From assembly GCF_900101465.1 (NCBI RefSeq), contig NZ_FMZM01000015.1, forward strand, positions 1 through 64,000: a stretch of DNA of 64,000 bases. The letters run 5' to 3'. A program made the position numbers and the translations under genes. The notes beneath the pieces were generated by a model. That model was not told the origin of the DNA, made no database searches, and was given only the letters and a program-made list of their open reading frames with translations. The DNA is from Nocardioides lianchengensis (GTDB lineage Bacteria > Actinomycetota > Actinomycetes > Propionibacteriales > Nocardioidaceae). Positions 16,603-25,383 of this stretch are shown one piece after another. How positions within the stretch are numbered: the stretch's first letter is position 1; the number at the start of each line of letters is the position of its first letter.

Positions 16603-16634
16603 CCGGGCCCCACCCCTCCCGAGAGAGAACGACC

Positions 16635-18887
16635 ATGACCTCCATCCGCACGGTGGCCGCGACGCTCGTCGCGCTGGCCACCACCGGGGCCGCGCTCGCC
16701 CTGCCCGCGACGCCGGCGTACGCCGCCGACCCCGTCCTGCACACCGCCGCCGGCCTGAGCGTCCGCGACATCGACGGCGGCACCCTGCAGTCCGCGACCG
16801 CCCCGGTCGGCTGGACGGCGGGCGCCGAGGTGGCCGGCGAGGTCGCGACCACCGCGACCCCAGCCGCCCTGCGCTCCGGCTACGTCATCACCACCACCGG
16901 GACCCGCACCGTCGCCGGCTCGACCGGTGCCCGCTCGACGGTCGCCGAGGCCCGGGTCGAGCTGCGCGGCCGGGTGCCGCTCACCCTGCGCGGCCTGACC
17001 GTCGGCTGCGCCCCGGGCGGGCGCTCCTTCGTCACTGTCGAGCAGCTGCTGGTCGGCGACGTCGACCGCACGGCCGCGGCCCAGGAAGCGGCGGGGACGA
17101 CGATCCCGCTGCCCGCTACCGCCGGGGCGTACGACGACGACGCGACCGTCACGCTCGAGGCGGTCACGACCGTCGGCACCGTCCGCACGACGACCGGCCT
17201 GCGGATCCGCAACGGCGACAACTACGAGGTCCGCGACCTGGCGCTCGGCCAGGTGACCTGCACCGACCTCGCGCAGCCCACCCGCGAGCCGCACCGGGTC
17301 GCGGGCGTCCAGGTCGTCGGGGCGGACGGCGTACGCCTGGTCGAGCCGGCGCCCGTGATCACCGGACCCGGCGCCGCGACCGCGACGGCGGACGAGGTGC
17401 GCGCGCTCGGTGCCCGCAGCCGGGCCACCGGCGTCAGCGCCACGACGGCCGTCGACGGGTCGGTCGACGTCGAGGTCGACGCCTTCGCCCAGCTGCCGGC
17501 CGAGGACGCCCTCGCCGAGTACCGGCCCTCCGCGCTGCGGGTCAACCACCTGCACCTGCACGTCACCCCGGCCGGCGCGTCGACGGTGACCTTCGCCGAC
17601 TCCGTCAACGCGCTCTTCGCCGACGGCCGCTGGCTGAACCACCAGGACGGCTACATCTACTCCAAGGTCGACGAGGACGGCGAGGTGCTGCTGGAGGTCC
17701 GCGTCAACGAGCGGATCGAGCACGCCGACGGCACCACCACCGTCAACGCGCTCCACTACGTCGACCACACCGGCAGCTGGCCCGAGGTGATCCTCGGCCA
17801 GGTCGTGGTCGGGGTCGACGACGGCCCGGGCACCGGCCCGGAGCCCGAGCCGCAGCCCGAGCAGCCGGTCGTCCCGGCCGGCACCTGGCACGGGTACGGC
17901 GTCCGCGCCACCGGCTCGGTCGAGCTCGGCGCCGCGCCGCTCGCGACGCTGAGGACCCCCGCCGGCGCCCTCGACACGCTCGCCGACGGCACCGGGCAGG
18001 TCGCCGCCACCGGCCTGCGGACCGCCGTCGCGACCACCGGCGCGAGCAGCACGGTCGGCCGCCTCGACCTGTTCCCCGGGACCGACGCCGCCGTACGCCT
18101 GACGGACCTGCGGACTGTCGTCACCGCCGCGGGCGCCGTCGTCAGCTCGGGCGGCGGCACCGTGCTGGGTCACCCGGTCGCGGCGGGCCGGATCACCCCC
18201 GGCACGTCGTACCGGCTGGCGGGGACGAGCACCACCGTCGTCCTCGGGGCCACGTCGACCGACGGGGCCGGCCTGCCGGTCGTGCACGGGCTGCTGCTCA
18301 CCAGCCCCGACGAGCTCGCGACCACCGTCAGCGCGGCCTCGGTGACCGTCGGCCGGATCGCCGCCGCGGCGACCTCCGTCACCGCCACCGCGGCGCGGAC
18401 GTCGTACGGCGCGGGCGCGGTGCTGCGCGTGCGGGTCGGCGGCGCCACGACCGGCACGGTCCGGGCCACCGAGAAGGGCCGGGTCCTGGCCAGCGGCACC
18501 GTCCGGGCCGGGGTGGCGACGGTCCGGCTCCCGCGCCGGCTCGGGGCCGGCACGCACCGGCTCGAGGTCGGCTTCACGCCGTCGGCCGGCGCTGCGCCGA
18601 GCCGCTCGACCGTCGTCGTGCGGGTCGCGAAGGCCCGCCCGCGGCTGGTGGTGTCGGGCTCGGGTCCCCGCCTGCGCGTGCGGGTCGCCGGCCTCCCGGT
18701 CCGCCCCGCCGGCCTGGTCCTGAGGACGAGCTCGGGCGGCCGGCCGGTCGTCACCCGGGTGGCGACCGGGACCACCCGCGTCGTCCTGCGCGGGCTCCCG
18801 CGCGGCACGCACCGGGTGCGGGTGCTGCTGCCCGCGACCGCGGACACCGCCCGGGCCGCGGCCGTCGTCCGGGTGCGGGTGCGCTGA
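16635..18887 (+). CDS. Exported beta-rich surface protein of unknown function
   Basis: The product is 750 residues with a signal peptide (about 1-32, ending PAYA) and no membrane anchor or sortase motif. Residues about 35-400 form beta-strand-rich domains with GLSVRDIDGGTLQSATAPVG and a His-rich NHLHLHV segment. A PEPEPQPEQP linker near 405 separates a second beta domain starting TWHGYGVRATGSVELG. The last 180 residues look like two Ig-like repeats rich in Arg and Val. I recognise no family with certainty; the layout resembles actinobacterial anchor-type exported proteins. It follows the S53 protease by 32 bp and ends just before a strong terminator, so the two genes probably form one operon. 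Confidence 0.75.
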   Translation: MTSIRTVAATLVALATTGAALALPATPAYAADPVLHTAAGLSVRDIDGGTLQSATAPVGWTAGAEVAGEVATTATPAALRSGYVITTTGTRTVAGSTGARSTVAEARVELRGRVPLTLRGLTVGCAPGGRSFVTVEQLLVGDVDRTAAAQEAAGTTIPLPATAGAYDDDATVTLEAVTTVGTVRTTTGLRIRNGDNYEVRDLALGQVTCTDLAQPTREPHRVAGVQVVGADGVRLVEPAPVITGPGAATATADEVRALGARSRATGVSATTAVDGSVDVEVDAFAQLPAEDALAEYRPSALRVNHLHLHVTPAGASTVTFADSVNALFADGRWLNHQDGYIYSKVDEDGEVLLEVRVNERIEHADGTTTVNALHYVDHTGSWPEVILGQVVVGVDDGPGTGPEPEPQPEQPVVPAGTWHGYGVRATGSVELGAAPLATLRTPAGALDTLADGTGQVAATGLRTAVATTGASSTVGRLDLFPGTDAAVRLTDLRTVVTAAGAVVSSGGGTVLGHPVAAGRITPGTSYRLAGTSTTVVLGATSTDGAGLPVVHGLLLTSPDELATTVSAASVTVGRIAAAATSVTATAARTSYGAGAVLRVRVGGATTGTVRATEKGRVLASGTVRAGVATVRLPRRLGAGTHRLEVGFTPSAGAAPSRSTVVVRVAKARPRLVVSGSGPRLRVRVAGLPVRPAGLVLRTSSGGRPVVTRVATGTTRVVLRGLPRGTHRVRVLLPATADTARAAAVVRVRVR

Positions 18888-18894
18888 CCGCGCA

Positions 18895-18929
18895 CCCGGG
18901 GCGCGGGGGAGGACCTCCCGCGCCCCGGG
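18895..18929 (+). terminator. Hairpin terminator after the exported-protein gene
   Basis: CCCGGGGCGCGGG (18895-18907) and CCCGCGCCCCGGG (18917-18929) form a perfect 13-bp stem with a 9-nt loop, 7 bp after the stop codon. It lacks a U-tract. It should separate the S53 operon from the following hydrolase gene. Confidence 0.8.
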
Positions 18930-19004
18930 TCGCCGCGCCGGCTGCTGACCGACCCCTGACCGGGGGCACACAGGTTCCTGACATCGGCCCGCGAGCGTGT
19001 CGGC

Positions 19005-20213
19005 ATGACACGGATGACGACCCTGATCCGCCGCAGCCTGGTGGCGGTGCTGGCCGCCGCCTCGCTCGCGGCCGCGCCGTACCCCGCCACCGGGGTGGGC
19101 GCCGACCGCGCGCCGACCTCGGTGCGGACCTTCGACTACGACCTCGGGGACCGCGCCCTGACGGTGCGGGGCTTCCACGGGTTCGACCGGAAGGGCAGGC
19201 TCACCCGGGAGCTGGCGCCCCTGGAGCTGACCGGTCGGGTCTACGCGCCCGCGGACGCCGCGGGGCGACGGCTCCCGCTCGTCGTGATCGCGCACGGGCT
19301 GTTCTGGACCTGCGCCGACGAGGCGAGCGGCGAGGTCGACGGCCAGTGGCCCTGTCGCGGCACCCGGACCGCCATCCGCAGCGACCGCGGGTACGACGCC
19401 CTCGGCCGTGACCTCGCCGCCCGCGGCATGGTCGTGGTCTCGGTGGGCGCCAACGGCGTCAACGCGGGCGAGCTGGGCGAGGTCGCCGACCGGGCCCGCG
19501 GGACGGTTGTGCTGCGCCACCTGAGGATGTGGCGCGACCTGGTCGAGCGGGGCACCGGCCCGCTCGTCGGCGCCTTCCGCTCCTCGGCGACCGGCCGGCC
19601 GGTGCGACCCGACCTGCGCGGGGCGGTCGACCTGCGGAACGTCGGCCTGCTGGGTCACTCCCGCGGCGGCCGCGGCGTGATGTGGGTCGCGGCCGCCGCG
19701 CACCGCCAGCGGCTGCCGGAGGGCGTGCGGATCCGGGCCGTCTTCGGTCTGGCCGCGGCCGGGCCGCCGTTCCTGGACCGGAACTTCCGTCGGCTGCAGG
19801 TCACCGACGTCCCGCTGATGACCTGGGCGGGCACCTGCGACGCCACCGGCCGCGACGAGTACAACCAGCTGGCCCAGCGCGCGGGCAACCGGGTCAACAT
19901 CGGCATCACCGTGCACGGCGCCAACCACAACAACCTCAACACGCGCTGGGCGGCCGGCGGCGGCCCCGGCGGCGAGGACGACGCCGGCCACCCGGAGGGC
20001 CGGCCCGGTCGCTGCACCGACGGGTTCTCCGAGGAGACCTCGCGCACCCTCGGGCCGCGCGCCGAGCGCCGGGTCCAGCGGACCTACGCCGGGGCGTTCT
20101 TCGCCCGCTATCTCCAGCGCGACCGGTCGTACGACGCGGTGCTCGCCGGTCGCCGGCACCCGGTGCGGGACCTCACCCGGGTGGACGTACGGCGCTACCG
20201 GCCCGCCCGCTGA
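19005..20213 (+). CDS. Exported alpha/beta hydrolase
   Basis: The 402-residue product has a signal peptide (about 1-31). The hydrolase fold is visible as LPLVVIAHGLFWTCADE, the nucleophile elbow GHSRGGRG (about residues 216-223) and a histidine in VHGANHNNLNTRW. The AHG segment and the two late Cys-containing loops resemble secreted PET-hydrolase/lipase-like or dienelactone-hydrolase-like enzymes, but no close assignment is possible. It is separated from the preceding operon by a terminator and ends 3 bp before the convergent CitE gene. Polymer or ester substrates outside the cell are likely. Confidence 0.82.
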   Translation: MTRMTTLIRRSLVAVLAAASLAAAPYPATGVGADRAPTSVRTFDYDLGDRALTVRGFHGFDRKGRLTRELAPLELTGRVYAPADAAGRRLPLVVIAHGLFWTCADEASGEVDGQWPCRGTRTAIRSDRGYDALGRDLAARGMVVVSVGANGVNAGELGEVADRARGTVVLRHLRMWRDLVERGTGPLVGAFRSSATGRPVRPDLRGAVDLRNVGLLGHSRGGRGVMWVAAAAHRQRLPEGVRIRAVFGLAAAGPPFLDRNFRRLQVTDVPLMTWAGTCDATGRDEYNQLAQRAGNRVNIGITVHGANHNNLNTRWAAGGGPGGEDDAGHPEGRPGRCTDGFSEETSRTLGPRAERRVQRTYAGAFFARYLQRDRSYDAVLAGRRHPVRDLTRVDVRRYRPAR

Positions 20214-20216
20214 GCG

Positions 20217-21026
20217 TCACCGCGCCCGGGACAGGGTCTCCCGCGCGCCCCGCACCACGGCGGCGTCGACGAACCGCCCGCTCGCGTCGACCGTGCCCCC
20301 GCCGTCCGCCTCGTCGAAGCGCCGGACCAGGTCGCGGGCGGCGGCCACCTCCTCGGCGGAGGGGGTGAGCGCGTCGTGGATGACCGGCACCTGCCCGGGA
20401 TGGATCGCGGTCCGCGAGCGGAAGCCGAGGTCCAGGGCGAGGCGGGTGGACTCGGCGAAGGCGTCCAGGTCCCGGAAGTCGGTGGAGGTGGGGGCGACCG
20501 GGGGCTCCAGACCGGCCGCGGCGCTGTGCACCACCACCAGGGTGCGGAGCTGGGCGACGACGGCGTCGGTGCGGGGAGTGCGCGCGACGCGGAGGTCGCC
20601 GAGGAGGTCGACCTCCCCGACGCCGAAGGCGGTCAGCCGCGGATGGGCGGCCATGGTGGGGAGGGCGACCAGCGCGGCGGCGCTCTCGACCAGCCCGACC
20701 AGGCGGAGGTCGGCCGGGGTGGTGGCGGCGACCCGGTCGAGCACCTCCGGCGTGCAGCCGGCGAGCAGCAGGCCGGCCAGTCGCGGGTGGTAGACGGCCG
20801 CCAGGTCGTCGTCGAGGGCGAGTGGCGAGATCCGGGCCCAGACCTCGGCCCCGGTCGCGGGCGACGACGGCAGCCACCGCCGTACGGCGTCGCGTGCGGC
20901 GGTCTTGCCCGCGGCCGGCACGGCGTCCTCCAGGTCCAGGACGATCGCGTCCGCCGGCCCCGCCGCGGCCTTGTCGAACAGGTCGGGACGGTCGGCGGGG
21001 ACGTAGAGGAACGAGCGGGGCAGCAC
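20217..21026 (-). CDS. HpcH/HpaI aldolase/citrate lyase family (CitE-like) protein
   Basis: The 269-residue product has the CitE layout: RSFLYVPADRPDLFDKA, DAIVLDLEDAVP with the metal and CoA region, and LVGLVESAAALVALP with the metal-binding Glu. GVGEVDLLGDL and the C-terminal FRSRTAIHPGQV follow. Relatives cleave citramalyl-CoA, malyl-CoA or beta-methylmalyl-CoA into pyruvate or glyoxylate plus an acyl-CoA. The GTG start has AAGGAG 4 nt upstream. It lies 31 bp downstream of the IclR gene on the same strand, and so probably shares its operator-controlled promoter. Together with the distant CoA-transferase it makes a plausible activation-and-cleavage end of the pathway. Confidence 0.88.
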   Translation of the reverse strand: MLPRSFLYVPADRPDLFDKAAAGPADAIVLDLEDAVPAAGKTAARDAVRRWLPSSPATGAEVWARISPLALDDDLAAVYHPRLAGLLLAGCTPEVLDRVAATTPADLRLVGLVESAAALVALPTMAAHPRLTAFGVGEVDLLGDLRVARTPRTDAVVAQLRTLVVVHSAAAGLEPPVAPTSTDFRDLDAFAESTRLALDLGFRSRTAIHPGQVPVIHDALTPSAEEVAAARDLVRRFDEADGGGTVDASGRFVDAAVVRGARETLSRAR

Positions 21027-21057
21027 GGGTCTCCTTCGGTGGGCCTCGGGGGAGGGG

Positions 21058-21837
21058 TCAGTCGTCGGCGGGCGGCCGGAGCCGGTCGGTGATCTCGCGG
21101 GCCGCCTCGACCACCAGCCGGACCTGCTCCTGCTGCTGCTCGTCCGACTCGTCGCTGTAGCGGAAGATCGGCCCGGACGCGCTGACCGAGCCGAGGACGT
21201 TGCCGGCCGCGTCGAAGAACGCCGCCGCGATGGAGGCGGCACCGGTGCTCCGCTCGTTGAGCGAGATGCCGTAGCCCTCCTCGCGGATCCGGGCCAGCCC
21301 GGCGAGGTAGGGCTCGATCTCGAAGGTCGGACGCTCCTGCGCCAGCTGGCGTACCGCCTCGTCGATGAACGGCTGCGGCAGGTGGGCCAGGATCACCCGG
21401 CTGGACGCACCGGAGTGCAGCGGGAAGCGCGGGCCGATCTCGACCACCATCTTCACCTCCTGCGGGCTCTCGAACTGGTCGAGGTAGACCCGCTGGTCGC
21501 CGACCAGGATCGAGAGCGTGGTGGTCTCGCGGGTGCGGTCGCGCAGGCGCCGCAGCACGGGGGAGGCGACCGCCCGGACGTCGAGCTGGCTCCAGGCCCG
21601 GATGGCCAGGCCGGCCGCCGCCGGGCCCAGCACGTGCCCGGCGCCGCCGGGGTCCGGCCGGATCAGCGAGCGCGAGGCGAGCGAGCGCAGGATCCGGTGC
21701 ACCACGGCCTTGCTGAGGTCCAGCTCGCGCGCGATCCGGGACACCCCGAGCGGCTCGTCGGAACGCCCGAGGAGCAGCAGCACGTCGGCCACCCGGTCGG
21801 CTGCCTCCGTACCGCCCGGCGTCTCTCGCTCGGTCAT
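21058..21837 (-). CDS. IclR family transcriptional regulator of the catabolic regulon
   Basis: The 259-residue protein is a standard IclR member. Its winged helix-turn-helix is at about residues 12-75 (ADRVADVLLLLGRSDEPLG, LDLSKAVVHRILRSLASR) and the GAF-like effector domain fills about 85-250, with YLDQFESPQEVKMVV, LHSGASSRVILA and GISLNERSTGAASIAAAFFD. The perfect palindrome 36 bp upstream of its ATG is repeated exactly in the promoter region of the CoA-transferase operon, and a weaker copy lies in the ABC promoter. It therefore most likely controls itself, the CitE gene, the importer operon and the left catabolic operon, acting on an imported or derived carboxylate. Confidence 0.92.
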   Translation of the reverse strand: MTERETPGGTEAADRVADVLLLLGRSDEPLGVSRIARELDLSKAVVHRILRSLASRSLIRPDPGGAGHVLGPAAAGLAIRAWSQLDVRAVASPVLRRLRDRTRETTTLSILVGDQRVYLDQFESPQEVKMVVEIGPRFPLHSGASSRVILAHLPQPFIDEAVRQLAQERPTFEIEPYLAGLARIREEGYGISLNERSTGAASIAAAFFDAAGNVLGSVSASGPIFRYSDESDEQQQEQVRLVVEAAREITDRLRPPADD

Positions 21838-21872
21838 GCGTGGGTCCTTTCGGGAAACATGATCGTTACCTG

Positions 21873-21891
21873 CGTTTCGCTAGGAGAAACG
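21873..21891. promoter_or_regulatory. IclR-type operator, copy 2
   Basis: CGTTTCGCTAGGAGAAACG is the exact reverse complement of the palindrome at 5524-5542. It lies in the divergent region between the IclR gene and the ABC operon and is followed directly by CTAG, repeating part of the arm. Autoregulation of the IclR/CitE transcript is the natural reading. Confidence 0.78.
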
Positions 21892-21987
21892 CTAGTGGGA
21901 GAAGGTCGAGGCGTCCAGGCCCTGGAAATGCAGGGGTGACCCGTGCCATAGTGACGGGGATCGCGTGCAGCGCGACGCAAGGCTTGG

Positions 21988-22016
21988 TTGAACGGCTCGC
22001 TGAGCGAAACGCTAGG
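21988..22016 (+). promoter_or_regulatory. ABC-operon promoter with degenerate IclR operator
   Basis: TTGAAC (21988-21993) and GCTAGG (22011-22016) are 17 bp apart and face the substrate-binding-protein gene. Between and over them, 21993-22011 matches the 19-bp operator at 14 positions, with the right arm AGCGAAACG perfect. A regulator bound here would cover the promoter core. The -10 element is weak against consensus. Confidence 0.45.
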
Positions 22017-22086
22017 TGGCCCCGATGGTGTTCCTGTCAGAGGAACGATCCGGAGGTCGTCGGGCTCGGAAGGATGGTCCTGCACC

Positions 22087-23316
22087 ATGAAGAAGCTCTC
22101 CCTCGCTGTGGTCGGTGTGCTCATCGTCCTGACCGCAGCGGCGTGCGGCGGCTACGAGCCCGCCGAGGACGAGGTCGTGATCGGCTCGGTGCACCCGCTC
22201 ACGGGCGCCCTCGCCGGTCAGGGCGAGATGATGCACGAGGGCGCCCAGCTCGCGGTCGACGACCTCAACGAGGCCGGCGGCATCGAGTCGCTGGGTGGGG
22301 ACAGCCTCGTGCTCCGCGCGGGTGACAGCAAGGGCACGGCCGACGCCGGGCAGATCGAGGCGCAGCGGCTGGTGAGCGAGGGCGCGGTCGCGCTGATCGG
22401 CACCTACCAGAGCGACGTCACCGCCAACGTGTCGGCGGTCGCCGAGCGCAACCGGGTGCCGCTGGTCATCGACGTGGCGGTCGACGACGTGATCCTCGAG
22501 CAGGGCTACGAGCACACCTTCCGCATCCAGCCCAACGCCTCCAGCATGGGCCGCGACGGCGCGATCGCCCTGGCCGAGCTCTCGAAGGCCAACGGCAAGC
22601 CGGTCCGGACGGTCTCCTACCTGCACATCGAGGGGGCCTTCGGCCAGAGCGTCCACGACGCCTTCGAGAAGGAGGCCGCCGACCAGGGCATCGACGTGGT
22701 GTCCGAGGTGACCTACCCGGCGACCAACTTCACCGACGCGACCACCCAGGTCCGCGAGGCCCTCGCCGCCGACCCGGACGTGGTCGTCGTGACCGGCTAC
22801 TACCCCGACAGCCTGCTCATCGCCCAGGCGGTCCGCTCGCTCGGCGGCGACGTCGACGCGCTCTACGGCATCGCGAACGGCGGCTTCGACGACAGCGCCT
22901 TCCCGGCCGACTCGGGGCCCGCGGGCGCCGACGTGCTGAGCGCGAACTACCACTACGCCGCCACCGACGAGCGCGCCCAGGACATCCGCGCCCGCTTCGA
23001 GCAGAAGTACGGCCGGACCATGGAGACCTCGGCGATGCTCGCCTACCAGGCCGTCGTGGTCATCGCCCAGGGCCTGGAGGAGTCCGGCTCCAAGGACCCC
23101 GAGGAGCTGCGCGACGCGATCGCCGACCTGGAGATCGACGACCCGCTGCTGGAGTTCGGCGGACCGATCGCCTTCGACGAGGCGGGCGAGAACGAGAACG
23201 CCTCCGTGACGGTCATGCAGATCCGCGACGGGAAGGTCGAGCAGGTCTTCCCCGACGAGTTCAAGACCGCCGACATCGTCTACCCCGCCGGCCGCGCCGC
23301 CGGCGCGAAGGAGTGA
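22087..23316 (+). CDS. Liv-type ABC importer, lipoprotein substrate-binding protein
   Basis: The 409-residue protein starts with a lipoprotein signal peptide whose lipobox is LTAAAC with Cys20. The mature part is a type I periplasmic binding fold: VVIGSVHPLTGALAGQGEMM, LAVDDLNEAGGI, the SEGAVALIGTYQSDVTANVS loop and later VVVVTGYYPDSLLIAQAVRSLG. This LivJ/LivK family binds branched-chain amino acids but also amides, urea and many aromatic or aliphatic acids, so the ligand cannot be assumed to be an amino acid. The ATG follows the operator-bearing promoter. It is the first gene of an operon of permeases, ATPases and catabolic enzymes. Confidence 0.92.
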   Translation: MKKLSLAVVGVLIVLTAAACGGYEPAEDEVVIGSVHPLTGALAGQGEMMHEGAQLAVDDLNEAGGIESLGGDSLVLRAGDSKGTADAGQIEAQRLVSEGAVALIGTYQSDVTANVSAVAERNRVPLVIDVAVDDVILEQGYEHTFRIQPNASSMGRDGAIALAELSKANGKPVRTVSYLHIEGAFGQSVHDAFEKEAADQGIDVVSEVTYPATNFTDATTQVREALAADPDVVVVTGYYPDSLLIAQAVRSLGGDVDALYGIANGGFDDSAFPADSGPAGADVLSANYHYAATDERAQDIRARFEQKYGRTMETSAMLAYQAVVVIAQGLEESGSKDPEELRDAIADLEIDDPLLEFGGPIAFDEAGENENASVTVMQIRDGKVEQVFPDEFKTADIVYPAGRAAGAKE

Positions 23317-23320
23317 GGAC

Positions 23321-24340
23321 ATGACGGACCCCACCAGCACGGCCACCGCGCCGGCCCCGGAGGCACCACCGGACCGGGGGACGCAGCGCCGTACCTCCGA
23401 GGTCGCGGTGCCGCTGGGCGTCATGGCGGCGGTCGTCGTCGCGCTCGTCCTCGTCTACGCCGTGGGCCAGCGCGCCACCGACCTGGTCACCCAGTCGATC
23501 GTCACCGGCCTGCTGCTCGGCGGCGTCTACGCGCTGGTCTCGGTCGGCCTGACCCTGATCTTCGGCGTCCTCGGCATCGTCAACTTCGCGCAGGGCGCGA
23601 TGCTCACGATGGCGATGTTCCTGGTCTACGAGATGACGACCTCGGGCGGACTCCCCGTCTACGTCGCGACCCTCCTGGCCGTGCCGATCATGTTCCTGTT
23701 CGGCGTGGTCGTGCAGGCCGCGCTGCTCAACAAGCTCACCCTGGCCGGCAGCCACGAGGGCCCGCTGCTGGTCACCCTCGGCCTGAGCCTGCTGATCATC
23801 AACGTGCTGCTGATGATCTTCGGCGGCCGGCCGCTGCGGGTGCCCGGCTCGGTCGACGGGTCGGTCGAGGTGTTCGGCGCGGTGGCGTCGTACGAGCGGC
23901 TGATCGCCTTCGGCGGGGCCCTGCTCGTCGCGGTCGCGCTGCTGCTCCTGCTGCGTCGTACGTCGTTCGGCATGTCGATCCGCGCGGTCTCGGCGAACGC
24001 CGAGGGCGCCTCGCTGGTGGGCGTCGACGTTCGCCGGATCTACGCGCTGACCTTCGGCATCGGCGCGGCCTGCGTCGCGGTCGCCGGCGGCCTGATGGCG
24101 CCGTTCCTCAGCCTCACCCCGACCGTCGGCGAGCAGTTCACGATCCTGGCGTTCGTGATCGTCGTGCTCGGCGGCCTCGGCAGCGTCACCGGCGCCCTGC
24201 TGGGCGGCCTGGTGATCGGCCTGGTGCAGACCGTCGGCGCCCTCTACTTCCCGGGGACCGGCTCGCTGATCCTGGTCTTCGCCGTCTTCGTCCTGGTGCT
24301 GTTCTTCCGGCCCCAGGGGATCCTGGGGGCCCCGCAGTGA
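23321..24340 (+). CDS. Liv-type ABC importer, permease subunit (LivH-like)
   Basis: The 339-residue membrane protein has the LivH pattern: LVTQSIVTGLLLGGVYALVS, TLIFGVLGIVNFAQGAML, RRTSFGMSIRAVSANAEGA (the EAA-type cytoplasmic loop that contacts the ATPases) and VLGGLGSVTGALLGGLVIG. About 8-9 helices are expected. An unusually long hydrophilic N-terminus (about 30 residues, rich in Pro, Ala and Glu) precedes the first helix. It follows the binding-protein gene by 4 bp and overlaps the next permease gene by 4 bp. Confidence 0.93.
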   Translation: MTDPTSTATAPAPEAPPDRGTQRRTSEVAVPLGVMAAVVVALVLVYAVGQRATDLVTQSIVTGLLLGGVYALVSVGLTLIFGVLGIVNFAQGAMLTMAMFLVYEMTTSGGLPVYVATLLAVPIMFLFGVVVQAALLNKLTLAGSHEGPLLVTLGLSLLIINVLLMIFGGRPLRVPGSVDGSVEVFGAVASYERLIAFGGALLVAVALLLLLRRTSFGMSIRAVSANAEGASLVGVDVRRIYALTFGIGAACVAVAGGLMAPFLSLTPTVGEQFTILAFVIVVLGGLGSVTGALLGGLVIGLVQTVGALYFPGTGSLILVFAVFVLVLFFRPQGILGAPQ

Positions 24341-25383
24341 CCACCCTGACCGAGCGACCCACCACGATCGCCGCGGACGACCCGCGGCTGAAGGACTCCA
24401 GCGCCACCCGCTCGTACGCCGTCCTCGGCGTGCTGGTCGCGGTGCTCGCCGTACTCCCGTTCCTGCTCGACGACCAGACCGAGACCGTCGCGGTCCGAAC
24501 CCTGATCTTCGCGATCATGGCCGTCGGCTGGAACCTGATGAGCGGCTACGGCGGCATGTTCAGCTTCGGCCACGCCGCCTTCTTCGGCATCGGGGCCTAC
24601 ACCGACGCCTACCTCCTCGTGCAGCACGGCGTCTCGCCGTGGATCGCGATGGTCGTCGGGGCGCTGATCTCCGCGGCGGCCGGCACCCTGATCGCCTTCC
24701 TGTGCCTGCGCTACAAGCTGGCCGGCCCCTACTTCGCGCTCGCGACGTTCGCCTTCGCCCAGGTCTTCCTGCTGGCGGTGCAGAACATCGACGCGCTCAA
24801 CCGCACCGAGGGCTTCAACGTCCCGATCCTCTCCGAGGACTCCTGGACGATGATGCAGTGGAAGGCGGGCAGCCCGCTCTACTTCTGGATCCCGCTGGGG
24901 ATCCTGGCCCTCGGGCTGCTCGGCACCATCTGGTTCGTCCACTCCCGCACCGGCCAGTACGCCCAGGCCGTGCGCGACGACGAGACGGCCGCGGCCTCGC
25001 TGGGCATCAACGTGATGCGGGTGCGCCTGGTGACCGTCGCGGCCAGCTGCGCGCTGACCTCGGTGGCCGGCTCCTTCTACACCCAGTACTACTTCTTCGT
25101 CGGCCCGGAGCAGGGCTTCGGCTCGGCGGTCTCGGTCAACGCGATCGTGCCCGCCGTGATCGGTGGCATCGGCACCATCTGGGGCCCGCTCGTGGGCGCC
25201 CTGATCGTCGGCCCGCTCTCGGAGTGGATCGCCGACGTGCTGCGCGAGCCGCCCGGGTTCCTCTCGTTCCTCGAGGGGCTCAGCGGCCTCGACGTCGCGG
25301 TGTACGCCGCCCTGCTCATCCTCATCGTGCTGTTCATGCCGAAGGGCATCTACGGCACCCTGCGCGATCGGTTCCGCTCATGA
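24337..25383 (+). CDS. Liv-type ABC importer, permease subunit (LivM-like)
   Basis: The 348-residue protein shows the LivM signatures WNLMSGYGGMFSFGHAAFFGIGAY, LRYKLAGPYFALATFAFAQ, the coupling loop GQYAQAVRDDETAAASLGI and GGIGTIWGPLVGALIVGPLSEW. About ten membrane helices are expected, and the pair with the preceding permease forms the translocation path. The start ATG lies within the stop region of the preceding gene and the stop overlaps the ATG of the first ATPase gene, so expression is coupled. Confidence 0.93.
   Translation: MTTLTERPTTIAADDPRLKDSSATRSYAVLGVLVAVLAVLPFLLDDQTETVAVRTLIFAIMAVGWNLMSGYGGMFSFGHAAFFGIGAYTDAYLLVQHGVSPWIAMVVGALISAAAGTLIAFLCLRYKLAGPYFALATFAFAQVFLLAVQNIDALNRTEGFNVPILSEDSWTMMQWKAGSPLYFWIPLGILALGLLGTIWFVHSRTGQYAQAVRDDETAAASLGINVMRVRLVTVAASCALTSVAGSFYTQYYFFVGPEQGFGSAVSVNAIVPAVIGGIGTIWGPLVGALIVGPLSEWIADVLREPPGFLSFLEGLSGLDVAVYAALLILIVLFMPKGIYGTLRDRFRS

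Noticed and set aside
16380-20159. 1259-residue minus-strand frame
   Set aside because: It is antisense to three genes with signal peptides and recognisable domains. The composition is that of a shadow frame.
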